From Triplophysa rosa (Eukaryota > Chordata > Actinopteri > Cypriniformes > Nemacheilidae), in NCBI RefSeq assembly GCF_024868665.1, contig NW_026634150.1, forward strand, positions 66,170 through 130,169: a DNA stretch of 64,000 nt, written 5' to 3'. Both the position numbers and the translations under genes were made by a program. Below, piece by piece: positions 21,000-32,428 of this stretch (the stretch's first letter is position 1; each line of letters begins with the position of its first letter). Below the pieces are notes generated by a model. The model made no database searches. It saw nothing but the letters and a program-made list of their open reading frames with translations, and was not told the origin of the DNA.

Positions 21000-22580
21000 T
21001 AATTTTTTCTCTAATATCTTGGATTTTATTTGTGAAATAAACAGATCACCCAGCATGCATTGCATATTTTAATGGTCTATACTGTACAATATTTTTTTAC
21101 TATAAGCATCATGTTTTTAACACATCACACAAGATGACGTAAAAGCAAGATTACAGAATAGAGATGTAACTTTGCCAACACTGCCATCTCTGTGTGAATA
21201 CTTGTGGGGGAGATATAAATGTATGTAAGTAAGTATATGTTGTGGTGAAAATTATATTATTATTATAAACGTATAATAAAAGTAACGAGGAGGTTTAAAA
21301 CAACTGTAAAATGAATGAGGATACAGAGAAAACGTAAGGATTCTGACTTGTGAGCTTTTAAACAGCAGGGCTAAGTGCTTTGTTCGTCGCGTGTCATTTA
21401 AATAAAGCTAGTATTAAAAGTTGTGACAGATATCAAAGATTCGCGATGCATCACAATATCATAAGAGATAAAGCGGAGCAAAGGAACACGTGAATTCGGT
21501 GTCAGTCTCTCTCGAACCGTCATTTTTCGGCACAACACCGGTAAGCACACTTTCAAAGCAACTTTGACTAAAAGTGAGCAGTTTTATCAAAGTTACCTGA
21601 CGGCTTCAGTGGGACTCTCAGTTTCAGTCACTGACAGGACGAACTCCTCAGATGGCGCGATGCCAACACTGATGATGACGCGCTGGATGCGGTTGTTGGG
21701 GGTGGGGCCGCGGGAAATTGTTGATTTAAAAGAAAACTGAGTAAATGAATCGCGTGTTTAAAAACAAAAAAGCAGCAAAAGCAACTTGGATACGTTTTAA
21801 GCAGCAAAACAAGTGGGTATACGGAAGGTATACACTAATAAAGATATTCAGAAGTCGTTATATGCAAACAGCGCTAAGCATGAGGCGTATACCTGTGTAT
21901 GGCCCCGACACTACTGGTCGCTATGGTTACCAGTGTTTCAATAATCACATCATCGTAATAATGATATTGCATAGTTTTACATTTAAACCTATTTTAACAA
22001 CAAAAAATTATAGTGATCGATCAACATGCGAGCAAAAGAAACAGCTAAATTTAAATCCAATATGCTTTAGCGGCTAGCCTATAATCTCAGTTTAGGTGGG
22101 TGCACCGGCCGCACCCTTTGCGATTGTATATAACGTTAGTTAGTTAGTTAGTTAACATTGTTGCATGACACACTCTATACAAACATGATCCCAATCACAC
22201 TCTGCGATCTCACCTGTAATTTATGACAGACGACTCGCGCAATAAAACAATCCAGAATAATACAGTTGGCGGTGTTTGTCAAGCGCCAATAACACCCGAC
22301 GAAGAAGTTCGTCCAGAGTGTACGTCATCAGACCGTGACGGTGAAGCGCATACACGCGCAGAATGCTTGCAAGTACAGCACAACATTCTTTAGACTTTGT
22401 TTTGATTATAACTTGTCTTGATAATAAAAACATGAAAACAAAGAATCATTTGAAAAGTACAGTGTTTTTTCCATTTCCTGAAAAACATAAAAGGTTTCAG
22501 AAGGACAGCAGCGTTGTTGATTTGGCCGCTCTTAATGTTCCTGGCATCTTTCTGACGGATGTGTAGTGTTTTTAAAATCT
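21000..22580. other. Unassigned stretch with a GC-rich core
   Basis: No gene is established. Around 21590-21720 the sequence is GC-rich. On the minus strand it holds a short open segment (RVIISVGIAPSEEFVLSVTE) ending at a possible GT donor (CAG|GTAACT near 21600). On the plus strand a possible noncoding exon ends ACACCG|GTAAGC near 21541. A short GTTA tandem lies at 22135-22155. These could be a promoter region, but nothing confirms it. Confidence 0.25.
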
Positions 22581-22589
22581 AACTATGGT

Positions 22590-22975
22590 CTGTTTCACTT
22601 GCATGGAGATCTCCCTGAACCCCATGATGTGGGTTCACAGCAACAGCTTCCAAATGCAAACACCACATGTAGAATCAACTCCAGACCTTTAACATGCTTC
22701 ATTTATGACAAAATTATTTAAGGAAAAGCCCATACATGTGAATAAAACAGCTTTTGGTCCCTTGAAAAAGGGGGATGCTTCATATTAAAGAGCTGTAATT
22801 CCTAAATCCTTCAGCTAATCTGGATGTGAATACACTCTAAATAAAGCTGAGAGTGTGCACTTTAAGACAATATCTATTATAAAACTGTAACTCGAAAACA
22901 TATTGATACACAGCTAAAATAACAAAAAATGTGCCTCTGTCCAAATATTTATGGCCCTAACTGTATGTTTGAATA
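22590..22975. mobile_element. Tc1/mariner-type element, one end
   Basis: The stretch holds CTGAACCCCATGATGTGGGT and ends GTCCAAATATTTATGGCCCT followed by AACTGTA. This matches the terminal part of a widespread fish Tc1-like family. No transposase reading frame survives. Confidence 0.75.
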
Positions 22976-23040
22976 ATATTTTTATTTATTTTAAACTTAC
23001 GTCAGGGCTGACGACGATTTTCAACTATGAGAAGGTAATG

Positions 23041-23416
23041 CAGTAACATCTGGACTGGACGTTTCATTGAAGTATATACGAGCTCCTGCACGCTCGGAGA
23101 CTCAAGCGGTGCTACGCTGACGGGGCCTTTGGTGCACAGCAGTGGTGCTTCCATGCTCTCTAATGCCGTTATACTGCCGAGGCTTGGTATTTGTGACCTA
23201 GCTGATGAGAGCAGTTCTATGCGGACGATGTGCGTGGGGTATTACTGTCGTGTTTCGAAGCCCTGTTGGCGAGGCGCCGTGAACATTTGTTTTGTTGCAA
23301 AGGCAGATTGGCTGGTGCCGTATCATGACTCTATGTTGCTTTATTCTTCAACTGGTCTCAGAGACATGGTACGGGTCCCTACAGACCAGGTTGTCTATAT
23401 GAATTTGGACGATTGA
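23041..23416 (+). CDS. Unrecognised ORF, possible terminal exon
   Basis: An open frame begins just after a stop and a possible acceptor (ATGCAG near 23038) and runs about 125 codons to the stop at 23414-23416. Its first in-frame ATG is at 23129. The product has no low-complexity sequence and includes GICDLADESSSMRTMCVGYY, ADWLVPYHDSMLLYSSTGL and the end VPTDQVVYMNLDD. I do not recognise the family. Its composition is richer in GC and CpG than its surroundings. It could be the last exon of a transposon-borne or captured gene. A SINE follows 30 bases downstream. Confidence 0.4.
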
Positions 23417-23446
23417 ATCATGTAAATAATGTAATGTAACATTGTT

Positions 23447-23575
23447 TAAGCTTTCCTGTGGCTCAGTGGTTAGAGCAAAGGTCACGGGTTCGATCCCAGG
23501 GGCCGCTCATACTGTATAATGCAATGCAAGTCGCTTTTGCATCTTTGGCATCTGCCAAATGCATACATGTAATAC
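23447..23575 (+). repeat. tRNA-derived SINE, HAmo-like, internally shortened
   Basis: CTTTCCTGTGGCTCAGTGGT and GGGTTCGATCCCAGG give the tRNA-like head. The segment between them is about 15 bases shorter than in the copy at 50800. The tail ends GCATCTGCCAAATGCATACA. Confidence 0.8.
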
Positions 23576-24466
23576 TAATTCAGTTTTAACAGAATATGAT
23601 TTACTCTGTCTTTACACTATGTACTCTTTACATGTTCTTAAATATTTTAATACAAATGTATGTATAGGTCTTCTAATTTTTCAGTTTGTTATTTAAAATC
23701 AGTGTCTTGGTTTCAATGATTTATGAAATTGGCATGAATGAATGAATGTAAAGCTGATGTGTAACCGTGTTTACCAAACTGACTTTTTTATCTTTTGAAA
23801 TTGATCACTGTTTTCCTGTTATATATGTATTATTTATATCATTCAAAAACAGTATTTTGTAAAGTTGCTTTGCAACAATGTATAAATTAATTGAATTATT
23901 TTCTGTGATACTGTTTTTTTCAATGCGTGCATTCCAACTTTCTACGTTGATAAAGTATCCAATTTTTGTTTCAAACGAATGTTCATTATTTACAGTAATA
24001 TCATTATAGTCAGATGCCATTTTAAAAATATTATAATTTAAGGGGCAGAATGATGCTGTAATGTAAACCCATACATGCAAATAATCTTGACACGTTTTTG
24101 ATCAAACAAATTATCACTGTTCATTTACATAGAATAGGAAACATGATAGGGAATATAGTACAATAATCAATACAATCGTAAAATATTAAATAACATGAAA
24201 AGGCTATAACTTAGCATATCATTTTAGAATACAGTATACGAATATAATACAAAGAATAGAAACTATTAAGTAATAAAGTATTGGAATATAATATAATATA
24301 TTCAATAAAAGCAATATACATCTTTTAAAGAAACATTTAGCAGCGTTACCATTGTTCATACAACCACGTTAAAAATCCCCAAATCTAGGTTGCAAATCTA
24401 CTGCTGTGAGTCTAAAGCTGAAGTAAAATGTTCATAACTAGTGTACACTGTATTGTCAAGTCCCTT

Positions 24467-25429
24467 TCAAGTAGACATCATTTTCACAGGGCAAAAGCTC
24501 TTCTTTTTGTATTTCTTGTGTCCCGGAGTTGGTTGGTGGCATAATGTACAAACGGGCAGGTTTTGTACGCGTGATAGCTTGGTTCCAACATTAGTAAGGT
24601 TATCTGTGTTTTTTCTTTTGTACAATGTAGCTCTTGCCCAGGCTATGTCCACACTCTGTGATGTGTCTGTTTCGCTGGTGGATGTTGCCATTGATGATGT
24701 GTTGGTAGAAGTGGCTCAAGGAGTCACTGATGTAGCAGAAGTGATGTTGGGTAGATGTTTGTAGACGGTAGATTTTTTCCCCGTTACAACAGTTCTACTC
24801 ACTGGCTGTGGTACGTGGGGCTTCTGTGGAGGTTTAAGCCGTTGTAAACCATAATGGAGACTTCGGTATCATGATGTCCGTTCGTCTTTTAGAACTTTGG
24901 TCGCTGCTTTGCTGGGAATGCGGTCATACTGAATCAGTGGGTACTCGGGTGGAGAAAGAACTGACGGCTGACACGGCGCCGGAGGTAGATCAGTTGAAGA
25001 CATGGACACGGTCTTCCAAATGGCCGCAGATGGGATTTTCGTCGACTGGAGGTTTAGAAGTCTCTCTTGACGACGGATGAAACCGCGGACTGTTTTGGTG
25101 TTCATTTTGGGTAAAGGAATCCCCAGTTTGCTACATGCATCCTCCTGTTGGTAAGAAAACTAATCAGATGTAACATTGAAATGCTTATGGTTGCTTGTGT
25201 TAGCTGCATTTAATATAACAGTCACGGAGAAAGGTATACGCTAATATTCTGCTAGAGGTAAACAATAAATTGCTTACAAAGGCTGGCGGGTGAGCTGAAG
25301 TGGTCTCATCAGTTGTGAGAGTTATGTGGGCAGGGATGGCAGGCCCCATGACGTAGTCTCCCTCTGTGTCACTTCGGTACGCCACTGACCGGGCTGAACC
25401 ACCTCTTACTCTGGAGAAGGTCCATCCTG
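24467..25429 (-). pseudogene. Decayed two-exon gene of unknown family with CxxC motif
   Basis: An upstream exon, about 25279-25429, starts after TTTCACAG. It reads WTFSRVRGGSARSVAYRSDT...TSAHPPAF and ends at a GT donor. The next exon starts near 25142 and reads ACSKLGIPLPKMNTKTVRGF, continuing in one frame to the stop at 24467. It passes two in-frame TGA codons (about 24869 and 24722), both explicable as CGA to TGA. The C-terminal end has CTLCHQPTPGHKKYKKKSFC, a CxxC plus a late Cys, as in a small zinc-binding motif seen in some fish transposon-associated proteins. The family is not identified. Absence of frameshifts over about 220 codons suggests recent loss. Confidence 0.55.
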
Positions 25430-26700
25430 TGAAATGTCTTTAAGGGAGAAGGAACCAGATTCACCCGTGCTCTGATTGAACAGTATTCCAGACCGAGCAG
25501 CTCATTACGCCAGCATCAGCGGTGCACGGAAGCTCGTCCTCCGTCAGTTTCTCCAATAGCTGTGACTAAATCAGGTCATACCTTTATAGGGAACGTGCAC
25601 CACAGTGGGCGGACCTAAAGTAATAAGACATTTAGCAAACAAAATTAATGGACGTCTAGGCAAACTAAACATAATTGACTATTAGACTTGTGCATCCACT
25701 ATGGTTTTCAGATCTAACTTAGCTTATAGAAAACTACCTAAACAGAGAAAAAATCCATTTAACAAGGGGTATTTTAATTGCACCAGTATGTAGACCAGCT
25801 GTTTATATCCCGTGTGTCAGACTGAGTCAAAAGCTAGTGAATATGGAATATGGACATGTCAGTCAGTAAACAGTGTGGCTCTTTGATGTCACCATCTTTA
25901 AGTACATGTTACTAAATGACAAACGATGCACAACACACCTTCCGAAGAACCATTTGTCATTCTCTTGTAAAAACGGTGGGTGATGGCAAAGAGGAATTGA
26001 AACTGGTTGCTGACACTGGGAGATTCAACTTCATTGTTGGACTCAAGCGCTGGGACAAACTGCGATGAATTAAAACAAAACAACAGTGGCGTACTGCCCA
26101 AGGTTACATTTCCTTATACAAGAATGCATGTTTGGCATTAGGTTATCTTATATACCCTATATGATCAACTTACTGCAGATAATTATTCAGCTGACTCTAA
26201 AGTCTACAGAATACAGGTAGACTGCCATCCAACAGGAAGTGGAAATGGCATATAGACAGTAATAGTTATGGAGACATTTGTGAGAACAACTATGAGTAAA
26301 ATGAAATTCGAGTCAGTGTAAATATATCACACTACTCATAAATAAGTAACTTTAGGCGTTGACAAACTTGTGATATGGAAATACTCTGTTGCATCTTCTC
26401 CCACAAAGTCAAATAATATCTACAAAAGAACCGCATGAAAAAATCTGTTCATTTTCAAAACTGGAAACACTGCTCAGTAATTGCAGCCTGTGACGTCACA
26501 ATCATAAAATAGTGGAATCAGGAAATTGACCTGAATGGATTCAGACAGAACAAACCTTCTTGTTCTGGTAATGCCACCGGGGTATTTGAATCTGAGCGGC
26601 ACACCATGAGCTGCCTCAGGAAAACCAGCCATTCTCAACCGTCTCTCATGTATAATCTATAAAATCAGTGTTGTTTTAGTTTGATCTCTAATATGTCAAA
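25430..26700. other. No gene recognised
   Basis: The stretch upstream of the decayed gene may hold its promoter or first exon (GC-richer part at 25440-25560), but no start codon or TATA box is convincing. From 25620 to 26700 the DNA is AT-rich, with short ORFs only and no repeat family I can name. Confidence 0.3.
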
Positions 26701-26717
26701 AGACAGTGAAACATGTC

Positions 26718-27025
26718 TGTGACGAGGGAGGCGTGACGAGAGCCGTGGGAGGAAGAAGCGAGGCCGGGACGCAATTGATAATGAGTGTCAGCTGGGCGTC
26801 ATTCCGGCCTCCTATCTCACGGAGGAGCGGAAGCATAAAAGGACGAGCGGCAGGAGAGTACGGCGAGAGAGGACCGGGCCCGGACATGAGTTGAGTTGAG
26901 TTGAGTTGAGTTGAGTTTAAGTTTAAGTTTGTGTGGCCAGCAGTCGTCCGTGAGGGGCTGCCGGCCTGTTATTTGCTGTTTATTGTTTATTTATTTTGAT
27001 TAAAGATTGTTAAATGTTCATGTTT
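26718..27025 (+). mobile_element. Solo LTR-like element
   Basis: The segment begins TGTGACGAGGGAGGCGTGAC. It has a TATA-like GCATAAAAGG at about 26831, a pentamer tandem (GAGTT)n at 26889-26917 and an ATTAAAG polyadenylation-like signal near 26999. This is the layout of a fish LTR with promoter, R region and poly(A) signal. No internal retroelement sequence adjoins, so it is probably a solo LTR. Exact ends are uncertain. Confidence 0.6.
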
Positions 27026-27143
27026 GAGTTCATGTTTCAAGATGAGTTCATGTTTAAACACACATTATAAACCCACAGAATCAGCAGAATATTTATGACA
27101 CTGTTGTATGCTTGTATGTAATATTCTTCTTTTCTGGTTACAG

Positions 27144-27540
27144 CTCTTGGGCTCTATGTGGTGGTTATCAATAGCTACCATCCCATGATCAGATTGGAGA
27201 TTGAGAAGGGCGTAGATTCAACCATATCATCTGTCGCTGGAGAGAGCTATACTACAGTTCATGTAAGCCGATCTGAGATTTTTCGCAGTGTGAAGGATCC
27301 AAAAATGTATTCAATTTCAGTGTTGGTTTCAGATTTGATTGTTAATAATTATTTCTTCTTTTAAGGTTGATATTAGAGACGCATTACAAGCATGTGTGGG
27401 TGAGAACTTTCTAATCTTTATAGATGGAGAAATGGTGAAGCCTTCCTGAAAGACACACATTTTACTACCAGTTACCATTATGATGCCCTCTTTGACTTTC
27501 CCTACTGGTTTGGCCTCAGCAAGCGAGAGTTTATAATAAA
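27144..27540 (+). pseudogene. Orphan internal exons of an unrecognised gene, copy A
   Basis: A first exon at 27144-27262 follows a TTACAG acceptor and reads LGLYVVVINSYHPMIRLEIE onwards. A second exon at 27366-27448 follows a 103-base GT-AG intron, reads VDIRDALQACVGENFLIFID and stops at TGA 27446. Downstream another frame gives KDTHFTTSYHYDALFDFPYW without a stop to about 27570. No start exon is present, because an LTR lies immediately upstream. The protein family is not recognised. The same exons are at 42946-43251. Confidence 0.5.
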
Positions 27541-27816
27541 AGTTTATAAGAGTTTGAATAATTACACAGGTTGTCTTTCTTGCTGAAGAGTGATGGTTTA
27601 AACATTGTAAGCATTACACACAGCAAACATTGAGTATATGACCTGAAATCTAATTTTGTAGATCTCCTACTGTGGAAGATGAGGTCAAAGCAAAACATCT
27701 TAACTGAAAAGGACCACAGATGAAGAGATACTGAGATATAAAATTCATCAAATGGAACTTCTGCACTTTTTTGTTTTTAACTTTATTGGCCCATGACAGC
27801 AGTAAAGTAAATTTTA

Positions 27817-27958
27817 CGTTTATGCATTTGGCAGAAGCTTTTATCCAAAGCGACTTACATTGCGTATTATACATTTGTTTCTGACTATCTACTGGGATCG
27901 AACCCATGACCTTGGCAATGCTAGTGCCATGCTCTTAACCACTGAGCCACAGGAAAGT
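27817..27958 (-). repeat. tRNA-derived SINE, HAmo-like, in duplicated block copy A
   Basis: Reverse-complement reading gives CTTTCCTGTGGCTCAGTGGT at the head (27958) and GCTTTGGATAAAAGCTTCTG near the tail. The copy at 43619-43769 is at the same place in the other block, so this insertion predates the duplication. Confidence 0.88.
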
Positions 27959-28227
27959 TATAAATGATTGTTTACATAATCTGTAACAGATGAGTCGCTT
28001 TTGTAATCCCCTTTGTGTAATCTAACAATCACAACTCACTAAAGTTATAATACTTGTAAATCATCATTTGTACAGGGCTACTTACATAATCACTATTAAG
28101 GTTTTCTCATGGGTGGTCTATGTAAATAACCTTTTGCAAATAAATGCTTGTTACCATCTCTGTGAGCGCATTACCAGTCTCAACCACATCCTTTCATTAA
28201 CCAACAAACAGTAAAAAAAGATAATCA

Positions 28228-28486
28228 ACACAACCAGTCTTTATTATGGTTTCCACAGTTTAAGGCAGAAGCAGGAGGGTTTACGCAGCTTTGGTGATGG
28301 TCTGAATGTAGTCATTGCCGGCATAGGTGAGCAGCAGGTAATTTATGATACCCACAATTCACATGAGTGAAGAAGAGGACATGTTTTCCAAACAGGAAGC
28401 CTGGAATGCTGTCCGGGAAACAAATATTACTTTTGTCCTCTATTTGCCAGGAGCTGGTTTAACTTGGCAAGTTTCTTTTTCTTGAG
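28228..28486 (-). pseudogene. 3' end of an unrecognised minus-strand gene, copy A
   Basis: Read on the minus strand, KKKKLAKLNQLLANRGQK is followed by a stop. Then come PDSIPGFLFGKHVLF and, after a frame change, GIINYLLLTYAGNDYIQTIT ending KAA and a stop at 28281. An AATAAA signal lies downstream at about 28236. The last part looks like a membrane helix. I do not recognise the family. The copy is truncated on its 5' side by the LINE insertion. Confidence 0.45.
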
Positions 28487-28489
28487 CTT

Positions 28490-30428
28490 TTTCTTTTTTT
28501 TTTTTAATAGTATTTTTATTAGGATTTTAACATTTTACAAAAAAGTTAAAAAAAAGGACACATAAAAAATATATATATACACAAATCAACGAATGACAAT
28601 ATAATAGTAGTAATAATAAAATAAAAAAGGGAACTAAGAACAACCAAGGGCATATGTGCAGTTCCAATGATAATAAACAAACAAACACTCTCTAGGGGAT
28701 AGAGCAGATGGCATACTATGCCCTCCATTACTGATCAGAGTCAGTGTTCAACTGGTTAAGATGATCCAGAAATGGTTGCCATATATTGTAAAATTTGTCA
28801 AGGTTACCCATAAATCCATACCGGACTCTCTCCATGTGCAACATTCCAGTAATATAGGTCAACCAGGCCTTGAACTGAGGAACATCAACGGATTTCCAGA
28901 GTCTTAGAATGATGCTCTTAGCAATAATCATTCCATAAACAATGGTACTTTGTACAGAGACATTATAATCTGACAGAGAGAGAGAATATCCAAATAATGC
29001 AATCTCTGGATCGGGCTTAAACACGAAACCGTACATGTCAGAAAACCATTTAAATAGGTCACACCAAAAATCATAAAGTTTAGGGCATGTCAAAAAGAGA
29101 TGGGAAAGAGAGCCCTCTGCAGATTTACACCGGTCACAAGTAGAAGAAATGGTGGGGAAAATTCTATGTAATTTAGATTTTGAATAGTGCAATCTGTGCA
29201 TCACTTTAAATTGAATTAACTGATGCCTAGAATTAACAGAACAAAACCGAATCCTGCTAAGGCTCTCCTCCCACACTTCATCCCCTATCAGTATATCTAA
29301 TTCTTCCTCCCAAGCAGCTTTTAACGAATGCGTAGACTAACTAATTTCTTCAGAAAACACAGTTACAAAATCTGAAATCAAATGTTTGGAATCAGGCAAG
29401 TCCAACAATAGCCTATAAATCCCTCTTCCCTCTGGCAGTGACTCAAAATTCGGCACTGCATGACGCACATAATTTCGAATCTGTAAATGTCGAAAAAAGT
29501 GTGTTGTGGGAAGAGAAAATTTTTCTTTTAATTGAGAAAAAGAAGCAAAATGTTTGTTAATATACAAGTCCTCCAAGGTAACAATACCATTCCGCCTCCA
29601 CATGTTGAATGTTGCATCTGAAAGAGGGGGAGGAAATGCGTGATTGCGATATACTGGGGCAAAAATAGCAGTGTCAGGTAATCTGCATCCCTTCTTAATT
29701 TGATGCCATATCTTCAAGCACTTTGAAACAATAAAATGATCCACCTTAACAGTTGCATGTAATACAGAAGCCGAGAAGAGAAGCGCCAGGAGCGAACTGT
29801 TTTCAACAGCATTTTTTTCAATAGCAACCCAGTGTGTGTCAATCGAGATTTCTGTATTATAATCCTCCTGCCAATAAACAAGGGCCCTCGCATTCGCTGC
29901 CCAGTAGTAATGCAAGAAGCAGGGTAGCCCCAGCCCACCCCTCTCCTTCGGCTTCTGAAAATGTATTTTGGATATTCTGTGGGCTTTAAAGCCCCAAATA
30001 AAGGGTAGGATTATTGAATCTAATGTTTTGAAAAAAGCCTTTGTCAAGAAAATANGGTAGATTTTGAAAGAGATACAAGAATCTAGGTAGAGAAACCATT
30101 TTAGCAGCGTTTATACGGCCTTCCATAGATAGAGGAAGAGTCCTCCATTTGCTAATGTCTTTCTGTAGATCCTCCAATTTCTGAAGAAAATTCAACTTAA
30201 AAATCAATTTAGGGTTTTTGGGTAGAACGACTCCAAGATACTTAAATCTGTCTGTGATTTTGAAAGGGAGATGGTGCAGGAATTCAGTACCAAGATCAGC
30301 ACTTAAAGACATGAATTCACTCTTCTGCCAATTAATTGTGTATCCAGAGACTGTGGCAAAAGATTTTATAAGATCTAACAGTAAAGGGACCGACCGCTCA
30401 GGATTCGACAAAAAGAGAACCACATCAT
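28490..30428 (-). mobile_element. L1-type LINE, 5'-truncated within the RT domain
   Basis: A poly(T) run near 28492-28515 marks the 3' poly(A) of a minus-strand insertion. Reading from 30423 the frame starts just after the RT catalytic box (VVLFLSNPERSVPLLLDLIK) and has the typical L1 segment FKYLGVVLPKNPKLIFKLNF. It continues through PFIWGFKAHRISKIHF to a C-terminal zinc-knuckle-like CDRCKSAEGSLSHLFLTCPK and a stop at 28728. One break coincides with the N at 30055. A single in-frame TAG at 29337 is the only other lesion. The element is therefore young and interrupts duplicated block copy A. Confidence 0.92.
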
Positions 30429-30430
30429 GG

Positions 30431-30556
30431 AGTTCAGGAGATTGTCTTGACCCCTAAATGCATTGAAGCAACTGCCATGTGATTGGTTGATTAGATAATT
30501 GCATTAATGAGAAATTGAACAGGTGTTCCTAATAATCCTTTAGGTGAGTGTATAAT
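30431..30556. mobile_element. Tc1-like terminal fragment
   Basis: Sequence such as GACCCCTAAATGCATTGAAG and GAACAGGTGTTCCTAATAAT then CCTTTAGGTGAGTGTA matches the end of a high-copy fish DNA transposon. It abuts the 5' truncation point of the LINE. Confidence 0.65.
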
Positions 30557-30892
30557 TACATATTACATATAATTTCGTAGTAAACCGTAGTGTTACATAT
30601 TTTATTGGTGAAAACTCCAGAGTTCTGTATTTTGTAAAACAAATACACAATTAGAAACACCACATTAATTAACGTTGTATGTTTGCACGTGCTTAAGTGT
30701 GTCCCATCCGGTTAGAAATGCTCACTTGGGACCTTCATACATAAATAACTACAATGGGACAACAAGTGTGATCGACTTCACGTGGCGCTGTGACAACAAA
30801 TATGGTGGTTTTTCTATTATAGTATTGAGTTTCTTATATGAGATAATACATTTAAGTTAGTTATAGGTTTCATACACATCTCAGATACAGCT

Positions 30893-31690
30893 AAGGCTAT
30901 GGCCTCATGGGTCAAAGGTTATGGGCCCAGGATGAGCACCAAGCAGCACCATTAGACATTTGCTTAACATTACAAACACACAGACACTTTGAAGACACAT
31001 ACAGCATAAACACTTTGCAGACATTAGTTAGTTCAACCATAGTTCAAGTACATGTTTTGCAACACAAAAGTAGACAGTAGTCTGTGCATTACTATACTTT
31101 AGTGCACAAAGTCACCAGTATCAGCTTGTTATTGCACAAAGTCATGAACACAGATGTGTTCAGTATTAACTTGTTTTAACAGTAATCTTTTTGGGTCACA
31201 GAGTATAACCATGAGCTCGTGGTAATAAAAACTACATTAAGCAAGGAAGGGTTTAGTGAATGACAAATATGATATACATTTGCCTGCTAAAAGCAAATGT
31301 ATACTTTTCTTTTAAGAACTTCAAAAGGGTTCGCCTCGGTTAAATCCTAGCATAATAAACCTGACATATAACTGTAGCAGGTCAAGAGCTGAGTAAGATA
31401 TAATGGTAGCAACTCAGAAAGAGGATGAGTTAACAAGAAAGGTGATATCATGTGAAACCTGATTGGTAGAAGGTGATGTCAGGCGAAGCATGATTGGTTA
31501 ACACTGTGAAAAACAACTTGAGGTTACTGTATAAAAGATGGAGTCAGATATGTATGCTTTGGACATCATCAGATGAACTCTGTGTGTCTCACTTTGCTTG
31601 CTCGAGCAAATAAAGTTTAAACTCTTGGCATCTGGAACCCTTGTCTCTGAGATTTCTTTCGGCGATGGAAGGCCGATTCGCCACAACACA
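30893..31690 (+). mobile_element. Probable solo LTR
   Basis: Promoter and polyadenylation features sit in the order expected of an LTR. TATAAAAG lies at about 31530 and AATAAAG at about 31608, followed by a short U5-like stretch ending ACAACA near 31690. Upstream are repeated NATTGGT boxes (CTGATTGGTA and ATGATTGGTT near 31460-31500). No gag, pol or env sequence adjoins. The 5' boundary is uncertain. It is an old LTR-retroelement copy with nothing coding. Confidence 0.5.
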
Positions 31691-31699
31691 AAGTACCGC

Positions 31700-31890
31700 G
31701 AGAGCGATTAGAAAGTACCGCTTGCTCTTTCCGGTGTGATGACCTCAAGTCTGTCCCAAAATGCACTCCCGTGTACCCTTGTGGACTCGTGCCTAGTGCC
31801 GTATAGGTCTGCACTTCCTGACGTCACCAAGTGTGGACTCCGAGGGGGTCCACAAGACCGGAGTGCGCCATTTGGGACAGGGCCCAAATG
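31700..31890. mobile_element. DNA-transposon end (CATTTGGGACAGGGCC family)
   Basis: The segment ends GTGCGCCATTTGGGACAGGG and starts with sequence including CTGTCCCAAAATGCACTCCC, giving an imperfect inverted pair. The same terminus occurs reversed at 41025-41065. It is a short non-autonomous element or fragment. Confidence 0.55.
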
Positions 31891-31930
31891 ATTACGGTGA
31901 CTGTAGACTCTCGACCAATGGAACGTACGC

Positions 31931-32302
31931 ACCCTGCGTTCCATTTCGAAGGGCTCATCCCTATGCCCTAAGCCCTTCGAATGGTTTACCCACCGGAGTG
32001 AGAGCTTTGAAGGGTTAAAGGGTGTAGGGGACCAAACAACTGTTTCTTGAAGTGCCCTTCCGCGTCATCATCCGGCGCCCATAAGGAGGCGGCGTCACCA
32101 CGCAAAGAATCTGCGCAAAGAATCATGGGAGCCCGAAGTGACCATCAGTTGTATCCTCCGAAATCTTTCATTCTGAAGGGCCCTTTGAAGTGGCCAGTTA
32201 TGAGCACTTTGGTTTGGAACGACCCTTCAGTATGGCAACCATGATTGTTGTCACTCTGAAGGGCCCTTGGGAGGGCGATATATCCCAGTTGGAACGCAGG
32301 GT
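31931..32302. mobile_element. Miniature inverted-repeat element, ACCCTGCGTTCCA ends
   Basis: The ends read ACCCTGCGTTCCA and TGGAACGCAGGGT. Subterminal AAGGGCTCATCCC and GAAGGGCCCTTGGGAG words are related. It is about 370 bases, relatively GC-rich and has no ORF of note. No target-site duplication is obvious. Confidence 0.7.
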
Positions 32303-32428
32303 AAATGTCTACAGTAGCTGGCTGTAAATGTCATTAATAATTCATTACATTCACTGAATTCTTTCGGAATGCAGTAAATGACTCATTGGCCGTAGTGTTG
32401 CGCGTCTCTGAGGATAGGAACACACGCC

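Larger units (their letters stand above)
27044..28487. repeat. 1.4-kb duplicated block, copy A
   Basis: The block starts GAGTTCATGTTTAAACACAC and is nearly identical to 42846-44320 in the same orientation, with only scattered substitutions and small indels. It contains two short coding relics on the plus strand, a SINE and a coding relic on the minus strand. It ends at CTTGAGCTT where the L1-type LINE is inserted. Copy B continues into a further stretch of the minus-strand relic. Confidence 0.93.

Noticed and set aside
26696..26894. Overlapping ORFs on both strands
   Set aside because: They lie in the GC-rich part of an LTR with promoter-like features and resemble no protein.
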